The notes below the pieces were generated by a model. It saw nothing but the letters and a program-made list of their open reading frames with translations, did no database searches and was not told where the DNA came from. This document shows, in pieces, positions 7,785 to 14,960 of a DNA stretch of 16,688 bases. Made by a program: the position numbers and the translations under genes. Origin of the DNA: JAYPLE01 sp047627515 (GTDB taxonomy: Bacteria > Bacteroidota > Bacteroidia > Cytophagales > Cyclobacteriaceae); contig JBLHTU010000071.1 of the NCBI GenBank assembly GCA_047627515.1, forward strand, positions 1 through 16,688. Direction: 5' to 3'. The first letter of the stretch is position 1; each line of letters begins with the position of its first letter.

Positions 7785-9704
7785 GAATTCAACTATTTCA
7801 AACTCAGTTCGTCTATTTTTTGCTTTTCCATCAGATGTAGTATTATCTGCAATAGGTTGCGTTTCACCAAAACCTTTGGCCTGTAGTCGGGTTTTTTCAA
7901 TACCAGCGAGAATCATATAATCCACTACTGCTTGAGCTCGTTTCTGAGACAGTTGCTGATTGAGAGTCTCTGAGCCTACATCGTCAGTGTGTCCCCCGAT
8001 CTCAATGATCATACTTGGATTGTCCTCTAGTAGATCTACGGCCTTGTTTAGTTCTACGTAGCTGATTGGTTTAAGCTCAGCCCGACCACTCTCAAAAAAG
8101 ATATTGTTCAATACGACTTTAGTACCTTTTTCGATAGGTTCTAGCATGATGTTGAGGGATATCTCAGCGTAGGTAGTATCTGCAGGAAGCTCAAAGCTTT
8201 GAGAATAGAAAAAGAAACCCTTGCTCGTAGCAGACATGCTGTAATCACGACCGGCAGGAAGAACCACTAGATACTCACCACTTGACGAATTGCTCTTATT
8301 GACACTTAGCAACTCACCTGAATTGATATCCTCGATCAAAACTACAGCCTCTAGCGGGTCTGAAGTCTTAGAATTGGATACGATACCCTGTACAACTACT
8401 GTTGCTTTAGGTTTTAGTTCATCTGGTAACTCGATTTCGAATATTTCATAATCTCCTCCATTTTGTCTTGAAGACGAGAAGTAGCCCATGCCCAGTGCAG
8501 AGATGCTAAAGTTTGTGTCATCGCCGCCACTATTTAGAGGAGCGCCTAGATTGATAGGTAATGACCATGTTCCATTTTCAAAAACTGTGTAAAACACATC
8601 CATTCCGCCGAAACCAGGATGGCCATTAGAAGAATAGTAAAGCGTCTTTCCATCAGGGGCTAGGTACGGACTGTTTTCATTGAATGGTGTGTTGACAGTG
8701 CCACCAAGATTCTGTGGAATACCCCACACGCCATGCTGGTTTTTTTCTGTCATATAGATATCAGACCCTCCGTAACCCCCATCACGTGCGGAGGTGAAAA
8801 TTATACGCTTACCGTCTGATGAAATAGTTGGTTGAGAATCCCAGTTGTCACTGTTCACAACATTTCCCATATTTTTTGGTGCAGACCAGCTAGTACCAGT
8901 CAATTCTGTAAAGTATAGATCGCAGTTTCCAATGCTTTCCTCTGATCCACATCTTACATAGATCATTAATTGCCCGTCACCTGTAAAAGCGGACCCAAAG
9001 TCGTCGCCCATTGAATTGAGGGGCTCCGGTAATAGTTCAGGAGCACTCCACATGCTATCTATTAGGTTTGAAAAGTATAGATCCTCACCATAATTATTCT
9101 TGCTGCTGTCTTTCTGATTATCAAAGCCACCTTGTCTTACACTTGTAAAGTACAACCTTGTTCCGGTAGGGCTGACTTGAGGCATATAATCGCCAGCATT
9201 GCTATTGATAGATGCTATCGCTTGGGGATCCGTCATCGTATTTGGAGTATTCCGTATACCCGGACTATTTTCTGCGTATATTTTTCTGTACATGCCTTGG
9301 TGGCGAAGCAATTCATTTGAGGGGATGTCTTCGAGCATTCGGATATATGCAGTTGCCGCGTCTCTCGCATCATCGAGTCGATTTAACTCTATCAATGCTT
9401 TGCTTGCCTCTCCGTACATACTGGCATTGTACGTCGGTGCAATTGCAATCAATCTACTAAATGAGTAGGCGGCGTCTTCGTATTTGTGATCCAGATTTAG
9501 GGCAAACCCTAAGTAATACCAAGCATCAGCATAGTCATTCTTGATTTCTAAGGACTGCTTTAATAGTTCGATTCCTTTTTCTCTATCACCGTTATTTAAA
9601 GCTCGCATTCCCTTTGCATAAGCATCTATATGCGTTTGGGCAGAAAGAGTGGAGAAAAGTCCGAAGGAAAACAGGGTAAATAGGAAGAATGCGTACTTGT
9701 TCAT
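7782..9704 (-). CDS. PorE-like OmpA-family protein: TPR, PD40 propeller, CRD and OmpA peptidoglycan-binding domains
   Basis: Envelope protein expected to anchor to peptidoglycan in the periplasm at the outer membrane. The chosen start at 9704 gives 640 residues with a clean signal peptide (MNKYAFFLFTLF... to LSA, cleaved before Q23); an in-frame ATG at 9728 would add eight polar residues ahead of it and is less likely. Domains: TPR-like helices (about 23-125); five PD40/WD40-like blades (about 165-430), seen as repeats such as ISSDGKRIIFTSARDGG and LAPDGKTLYYSSNGHPG; a carboxypeptidase-regulatory-like beta domain (about 440-525); and OmpA C-terminal domain (about 530-640) with GGHTDDVG, LSQKRAQAVVDYM and NRRTEF, holding the Asp and Arg that bind diaminopimelate. 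This order matches PorE of the type IX secretion system in Porphyromonas, but the same layout occurs in several Bacteroidota paralogues, so a T9SS role is inference. It is convergent with icmF and divergent from the secreted-protein gene at 9972. Confidence 0.9.
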   Translation of the reverse strand: MNKYAFFLFTLFSFGLFSTLSAQTHIDAYAKGMRALNNGDREKGIELLKQSLEIKNDYADAWYYLGFALNLDHKYEDAAYSFSRLIAIAPTYNASMYGEASKALIELNRLDDARDAATAYIRMLEDIPSNELLRHQGMYRKIYAENSPGIRNTPNTMTDPQAIASINSNAGDYMPQVSPTGTRLYFTSVRQGGFDNQKDSSKNNYGEDLYFSNLIDSMWSAPELLPEPLNSMGDDFGSAFTGDGQLMIYVRCGSEESIGNCDLYFTELTGTSWSAPKNMGNVVNSDNWDSQPTISSDGKRIIFTSARDGGYGGSDIYMTEKNQHGVWGIPQNLGGTVNTPFNENSPYLAPDGKTLYYSSNGHPGFGGMDVFYTVFENGTWSLPINLGAPLNSGGDDTNFSISALGMGYFSSSRQNGGDYEIFEIELPDELKPKATVVVQGIVSNSKTSDPLEAVVLIEDINSGELLSVNKSNSSSGEYLVVLPAGRDYSMSATSKGFFFYSQSFELPADTTYAEISLNIMLEPIEKGTKVVLNNIFFESGRAELKPISYVELNKAVDLLEDNPSMIIEIGGHTDDVGSETLNQQLSQKRAQAVVDYMILAGIEKTRLQAKGFGETQPIADNTTSDGKAKNRRTEFEIVEF

Positions 9705-9971
9705 ATTAGCTGAATTGGTATTAAACAACTAATCTACTAATAATGGTTGTAATCTATGTTTCCTGAATTGTCCTTTTTGCACTGACGATCGCCTAGGGTG
9801 GTGAAAGATCAGCTTGTTCAGTCATCATGGAAATCGGATGTTTGCTCCTAAATAAGAATTATCCAATCACTGGATTTTACTTGTATTTTATGCGAGCTGA
9901 GTGCTATTTAAATGAGAGTTCTTCAGCCCCCTCTGATCTATGCGTCAATATCAAAATCTGTATCTTACATA

Positions 9972-11999
9972 ATGCGATTTTTTATTATTTCTATTAGTTT
10001 ATTCTTAGTCGTTATACATACCGCAATCGCGCAGATACCTTGTGAAGATGGTTTTGCCAATGGATATCCGTGCTACAATGTCGATTTGATGTCCCATGTA
10101 GCACCTGAAGCACTAGAAGCCGAGTTTTTTAATGGGATATATGTCAATGATATTTGGGGCTGGACTGACCCAGATACTGGTAGAGAATATGCATTAGTAG
10201 GGTTGACCAATGGCACCTCTTTTGTTGACGTCACTGATGCCGCGAATCCGGTCGTGATTGGAAGATTGCCTGATCATGAGGAAGCAACAGCTAACAGTCG
10301 TTTAGGCCCTAATGGAGTGGAGCACGATGGTGTCCACAATAAAGCGAAATCTCTTTGGGGAGATGTAAAAACCTATCAACATTATGCCTTTATCGTTAGC
10401 GAGGATCCAGCAGGAGGAATGCAAGTTTTTGATTTGCATCAACTAAGAACGCTCCCTGAGTCGCCTCTTGTTTTTAACGAAAGTTCTCACTACGCTCAAA
10501 TAGGTAACGCACACAATATTGTAATCAATGAAACAACCGGTTTTGCCTACGCCGTCGGAGCCACTACTAGTCAGCAGTGTTCAGCAGGGGGCTTACACAT
10601 CATCAATATACAAGACCCACTGAACCCCACATATGCAGGTTGTTTTGATGATGATGGCTATACGCATGATGCACAAAGCGTGATCTACCAAGGTCCAGAT
10701 GCAGAGTATGTTGGTCGCGAGATTATTTTTAATTCAAATGAAAACTCAATCACATTTGTAGATGTGACTGATAAATCAAATATCTCATTGATTTCTCGAA
10801 CCCCTTATGATGGCTCCGCTTATACGCATCAAGGCTGGTTGACAGAAGATCATAAGTACTTCATTTCAAATGACGAATTGGACGAGTTGAATGGGTTGGT
10901 CGATGTCACGACAAGTTTTGTTTGGGATGTTTCGGATTTGGATGAGCCTGTTTTAGTCAATCGATATGCGCACCCTAGAGCAACTATTGATCATAATTTA
11001 TATATGCACGAAGACGTAGTCTATCAATCAAACTATACGAGTGGATTGATCATGCTTGACGCAGAAAACATTTCTAACGATGGGCAACTTAATGAGCTAG
11101 CATATTTCGATACTTATCCCGATACCGATGCGATTGACTTTATTGGGACCTGGAGCAATTACCCCTTCTTCAAAAGCGGTCATGTCATCGTGAGTGATAT
11201 GACTGGAGGACTGTTTGTCTTAAGACCCAGGTTAGCAGTACGTTTTGTTGTGCAGCCCCAGGACGTAACTGCCTGCGCCGGGGAACAGTCATCTTTTAGC
11301 GTCAGCGCATCAGGAGATGTAGAAGCGTATCAATGGGAGATAGACCTTGGTAGTGGTTTTGTGGCGGTCGAGAGTGACCTTTTCGTCAGTGGGACACAAA
11401 GTAGTGATATGATATTATCAGAGATAGATGAACCTCTTGACGGGGCGTCTTTTCGATGCAAAATAAGCACATACTCCCAGGAGGTGTATTTCTCAGCTAT
11501 TGCGACTTTAGAAGTACAGCAGGAGCCAGAAGCAAGTTTTGACTATTTGCTAGAGGGTACGCGATTAACACTTGCTAATCAGTCTGTCAATGACGAGAAA
11601 TTTTATTGGGATTTTGGTGATGGGACGCCTTTTGACTCTATTAATTCAGTCACAATTCACAGGTACCCATCAGAATCTAACACATACGACGTATCCCTTC
11701 GCGTTATGAACGAATGTGGTGAAGACCTATTAATAGAAAACATATCTGTAGTTGTATTGGGGATCTTGACTGATGAGGTATTTATTTACCCTAACCCGGC
11801 TAAGGGTTATATGAAGGTAGACGTACCTGACAATTTTGAACTAGTACGCATGCGGGTTCTGGATTTGCAAGGTAAAGTGCGCGCAGAGAGCTCCACTGTA
11901 GAGCTTGATTTGAAAAACTTGGATGCAGGTATATACTTAGTGAAGTTACTGTCAGCTAAAGCAGATCAATCGACTGTTCGTAAGCTTATCATCAACTAA
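9972..11999 (+). CDS. Secreted choice-of-anchor B protein with Ig-like, PKD and T9SS C-terminal sorting domains
   Basis: Exported, probably surface-attached or released protein of unknown activity. The start at 9972 puts a signal peptide at the N-terminus (MRFFIISISLFLVV... to AIAQ); an in-frame ATG at 9912 would add 20 residues before it. Numbering is from 9972 (675 residues). Residues about 22-421 form a beta-propeller-like choice-of-anchor B domain built of LVIVD-like repeats (NDIWGWTDP, TSFVDVTDAANP, HIINIQDPLNP, ITFVDVTDKSN), with many His/Asp residues that could bind metal. Then comes an Ig-like domain (about 425-510, QPQDVTACAG and YQWE) and a PKD domain (about 515-590, WDFGDG at 546-551). 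The last 73 residues, from V603 (VFIYPNPAKG, LDLQGK, DAGIYLVKL, RKLIIN), are a type A T9SS sorting domain that directs passage through the outer membrane. The domain name reflects the variety of C-terminal anchors found in the family. The next gene follows after 63 nt and is probably co-transcribed. Confidence 0.9.
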   Translation: MRFFIISISLFLVVIHTAIAQIPCEDGFANGYPCYNVDLMSHVAPEALEAEFFNGIYVNDIWGWTDPDTGREYALVGLTNGTSFVDVTDAANPVVIGRLPDHEEATANSRLGPNGVEHDGVHNKAKSLWGDVKTYQHYAFIVSEDPAGGMQVFDLHQLRTLPESPLVFNESSHYAQIGNAHNIVINETTGFAYAVGATTSQQCSAGGLHIINIQDPLNPTYAGCFDDDGYTHDAQSVIYQGPDAEYVGREIIFNSNENSITFVDVTDKSNISLISRTPYDGSAYTHQGWLTEDHKYFISNDELDELNGLVDVTTSFVWDVSDLDEPVLVNRYAHPRATIDHNLYMHEDVVYQSNYTSGLIMLDAENISNDGQLNELAYFDTYPDTDAIDFIGTWSNYPFFKSGHVIVSDMTGGLFVLRPRLAVRFVVQPQDVTACAGEQSSFSVSASGDVEAYQWEIDLGSGFVAVESDLFVSGTQSSDMILSEIDEPLDGASFRCKISTYSQEVYFSAIATLEVQQEPEASFDYLLEGTRLTLANQSVNDEKFYWDFGDGTPFDSINSVTIHRYPSESNTYDVSLRVMNECGEDLLIENISVVVLGILTDEVFIYPNPAKGYMKVDVPDNFELVRMRVLDLQGKVRAESSTVELDLKNLDAGIYLVKLLSAKADQSTVRKLIIN

Positions 12000-12062
12000 T
12001 TATCTGGAAGATTTATTTTAAGAAAAAGGCTAGTAAAATAATTTTAAAACGAGAAATCAGCT

Positions 12063-14429
12063 ATGATTAGGTCCTATTATTCTTTTCCTTTCTTGGTCGT
12101 TTTTTTTGTTTTCTCCTGTAACGAACCGGCTACAGATCAGTTGGTCGATTATCTAAAATCGAGTGCCGCGATAGAAGGGAGCGAATCATACCTAGCCAGC
12201 CCTTATGTTGCAGCAGGTGATCGAGTATATATTGTAGGGCATCAAGATGGCACATTTCCAGATCTTGGATGGCATGTGCAAAACGAGATGGGGGGTATAT
12301 GGGATCATCCGATCAAGCTGATGGATGGATATACTCTCTCCATTGGTATAGATGGCGAGGCTGCAGAATGCCTACCGCCTGCTGAAACTTTTGTCAATTT
12401 TCCGATTGGTAACCAGCATACATATCCACTGGTGAGCGGTCTGCTCATTGATCGCTTTCAAATTGTTCCTGATGGAGTGGAGGGAGTTGTCATCGAATAC
12501 CAGATAGAAAACAATACAGATCAAGCTAAGGACGTTGTTTTGCAGTTTGGTAGTATGATTGATCTGAGGCCAGTTTGGCTGGCTGAGCGCCAAAAGATTC
12601 TGGATGGGAAAGATATCTTTTACTATGATATGGAGCAGCAATTGATACACGCCAAAGACTCATTAAATCCTTGGTTTCTAACGATTTCCTCCGATTTCCC
12701 CATCAAGCATGTGACAGCAGGTATTGGCTGCCAGCCACATGCAGGAAATGGCATCGATGCCATGATGACGCAGGAGTTTTCAATTGATGCTGGGTCAATT
12801 CAACCAGTTCGATATTTTGTGGCAGGTTCATACCAAAGTTCGGCCGAAGCAACCACTACGAACCAGCTTCTAAAATCAAGTTATGGCAACTTGATTTCTG
12901 CCAAAACGCGCCGATATGAGCAGCTACAGCAACGAAATACTTTAGTTACTGATGATGATGGGATCAATCAGATGTATGAATGGGTTCGATACAATACGGA
13001 TTGGTTGATGCGTGATGTGCCTGAAGTAGGTAGAGGGCTCTCTGCTGGTATTCCAGATTATCCGTGGTGGTTTGGAACGGACAACGGCTATGCGATCGAA
13101 GGTATGCTAGCCTATGGAATGTTAGAAGAAGCAGTTAGCACGATTGATTTGATTACCAGACTTTCGGACGACGCCAATGATAACAGTGGACAGATCATGC
13201 ATGAAGCATCTACTAATGGTGTCGTATTTAATCCAGGCAATCTAAATACTACGCCGAAATTTATTCACGCTATGTGGCAAACGTACAGATGGGTGGGTTC
13301 AGATAGTTTACTCATTGATTACTGGCCCATCGCGCAACGAGGTGTTGAATGGATCGAGCATCAAGATAAAGACGGAAATGGCTATCCCGATGGGCCTGGT
13401 ATGATGGAAATAGATGGGTTACACACTGAGATGATCGATGTGATAGCCTACTTAGAGCAGGGGTACAGAGCGGCAGCTTATCTTGCCTATGCAGTGGGAG
13501 AGACCGTGATGGCTGACATATACCTTCGCAAATCAGCACTGCTAATCAAGAAGATCAATAGTGAGTGGTGGGTCGAAGACTTTCAGTCCTTCGCCGATTT
13601 CAGATCTGATCACAAGCAAGCTGTAGAGTTGATTGAAGCTGCAATTGTTCGCTCTGACACGATTAATAAGCCTTGGTCTGTAGAGGAGTTACAAAGCACA
13701 CTACTTGAGATCAAAGGTAATCCGACAAAAGAAACAAGCGGTTATGTCGTTCATCATAACTGGGTGGTGAATACTCCGATGGAGACTGGATCTGCGGATT
13801 CAGAAAAGGCCTTGTTGGCATTAGGGACTGCTCAAAAGTATCATAATCGGTTTGGAATGTTTGTGACGGGAATTGATCGGGATGAAGCGCAGGAGCAAGC
13901 CACGCAGTGGAAGGCGTTCAGTTACGTCGGCGCAGTGATGACATTACCCACAGGAGTGCAAGCTATCGCCGCAGCTAATTATGGGCAAGTAGATCTTGCC
14001 TATGCATACCTGAAGAACTTAGAAAACTCATTTAGCTATGCCTTGCCCGGTTCAATGTACGAGGTAAGCCCAGATTTCGGAATGATTGCTCAGGCCTGGA
14101 ACGCGTACGCTGTCGCAGTGCCAGTGGTCATGCACTTCTTTGGGATACAGCCTGATGCGGCAAATAAAACTGTTCGCGTCAAATTGAATCTTCCTTCGCA
14201 ATGGGAAACTGCAAGCCTTGAACGGGTAAGAATTGGAGAAAATCAGCTTACTATTCGTTTCGAACTCATTGGAGGGAAACGTAACGTGACGTTGATCCAG
14301 ACCGTTGCTGACTGGAAAATCATGTTTGATGCTCAAGTGAATCAAATTCAGACCAGTGAAGATGGCTTGATCAACAGTCCGGAAGGCATTTTTGTCTTGA
14401 CCGGCAATAGACAGGAGATTACTTATTGA
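12063..14429 (+). CDS. Lipoprotein with glycogen-debranching-like (alpha/alpha)6 glycosidase domain
   Basis: Predicted extracytoplasmic glycoside hydrolase tethered by lipid; substrate unknown, alpha-glucan or related oligosaccharide suggested. The signal ends at VFSC (Cys19, then NEPATDQ), a lipobox. Residues about 40-290 form a beta-rich N-terminal region; about 300-705 form the six-hairpin barrel, with WWFGTDNGY (D340), HQDKDGNGYPDG (433-444), EMIDVIAYLEQGYRAAAYLA and NTPMETGSAD (E574) reading like bacterial amylo-alpha-1,6-glucosidase / GDE C-terminal domains. A C-terminal beta region (about 715-788) closes it, as in many clan-L-like enzymes. I can name candidate acids (D340, D435/D437/D443, E574) but not assign catalytic roles. 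Classical debranching enzymes are cytoplasmic; a secreted lipoprotein version suggests external polysaccharide use. It lies 63 nt after the choice-of-anchor B gene and overlaps the convergent DsrE gene by 7 nt at the stop codons. Confidence 0.8.
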   Translation: MIRSYYSFPFLVVFFVFSCNEPATDQLVDYLKSSAAIEGSESYLASPYVAAGDRVYIVGHQDGTFPDLGWHVQNEMGGIWDHPIKLMDGYTLSIGIDGEAAECLPPAETFVNFPIGNQHTYPLVSGLLIDRFQIVPDGVEGVVIEYQIENNTDQAKDVVLQFGSMIDLRPVWLAERQKILDGKDIFYYDMEQQLIHAKDSLNPWFLTISSDFPIKHVTAGIGCQPHAGNGIDAMMTQEFSIDAGSIQPVRYFVAGSYQSSAEATTTNQLLKSSYGNLISAKTRRYEQLQQRNTLVTDDDGINQMYEWVRYNTDWLMRDVPEVGRGLSAGIPDYPWWFGTDNGYAIEGMLAYGMLEEAVSTIDLITRLSDDANDNSGQIMHEASTNGVVFNPGNLNTTPKFIHAMWQTYRWVGSDSLLIDYWPIAQRGVEWIEHQDKDGNGYPDGPGMMEIDGLHTEMIDVIAYLEQGYRAAAYLAYAVGETVMADIYLRKSALLIKKINSEWWVEDFQSFADFRSDHKQAVELIEAAIVRSDTINKPWSVEELQSTLLEIKGNPTKETSGYVVHHNWVVNTPMETGSADSEKALLALGTAQKYHNRFGMFVTGIDRDEAQEQATQWKAFSYVGAVMTLPTGVQAIAAANYGQVDLAYAYLKNLENSFSYALPGSMYEVSPDFGMIAQAWNAYAVAVPVVMHFFGIQPDAANKTVRVKLNLPSQWETASLERVRIGENQLTIRFELIGGKRNVTLIQTVADWKIMFDAQVNQIQTSEDGLINSPEGIFVLTGNRQEITY

Positions 14430-14956
14430 AAGACAAGTAGCTGATAACCAACTATTGTTTTTTCAGTCACCACGGTGAGCATGGATAAAGCAATTTCGAT
14501 CTCTGTATTTACGGATTCGAAAGCATAATTCCTGCCAATCAACGATTGTCCACAAACGAAAATTTCTACTTTCGCTTCTCTCAATTGTTTGATTAACTCT
14601 AGGTTGGGGTTCTTGATACCATACTTAGCTTCATAGCCTTCATGGGACAATACTAAGGGAGTAGCACCTCCATGTACCGCTACCGCTACCTTTATATTTT
14701 CAGGAGCAATCCCACCTGCGGCATGCAGATTTAGCATACGCGCGACATTATTTAAGCCAGCATTGATTTGCTCAGGATCAGATATAGTAGTTTTTAGATC
14801 GATCACGATCTTGTATTCAAGGTTTGGGTTTGGTTGCTTGGCCTCTTCTATTGCCAAGATGATTCCAAAGTCCTTGATGATTTCACTAGATTTTACCTGG
14901 CCAAGTAAAGAATGTCCGGCGGCTATCAGAATAAAAATTACTTTGTTTTTTAGCAT
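14423..14956 (-). CDS. Exported DsrE/DsrF-family protein
   Basis: DsrE-like fold protein, predicted to be exported by an N-terminal hydrophobic segment (MLKNKVIFILIAAGHSLLGQ), 177 residues. The family is known for sulfur-relay proteins with a reactive cysteine; here C135 in EIFVCGQSL lies at the end of the third core strand, where DsrE-type proteins carry theirs. Other fold markers are YKIVIDL (strand 1), NNVARMLNLHAAGG (helix 1), and VAVAVHGGATPLVL (strand 2). I chose the start at 14956 because it gives the signal sequence directly and leaves 4 nt after the kinase stop; an in-frame ATG at 14998 would overlap the kinase by 38 nt. The tight spacing implies one transcript with the kinase. Bacteroidota carry many exported DsrE paralogues of unknown role, so a true sulfurtransferase activity is unproven. 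Confidence 0.85.
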   Translation of the reverse strand: MLKNKVIFILIAAGHSLLGQVKSSEIIKDFGIILAIEEAKQPNPNLEYKIVIDLKTTISDPEQINAGLNNVARMLNLHAAGGIAPENIKVAVAVHGGATPLVLSHEGYEAKYGIKNPNLELIKQLREAKVEIFVCGQSLIGRNYAFESVNTEIEIALSMLTVVTEKTIVGYQLLVFQ

Positions 14957-14960
14957 GATT

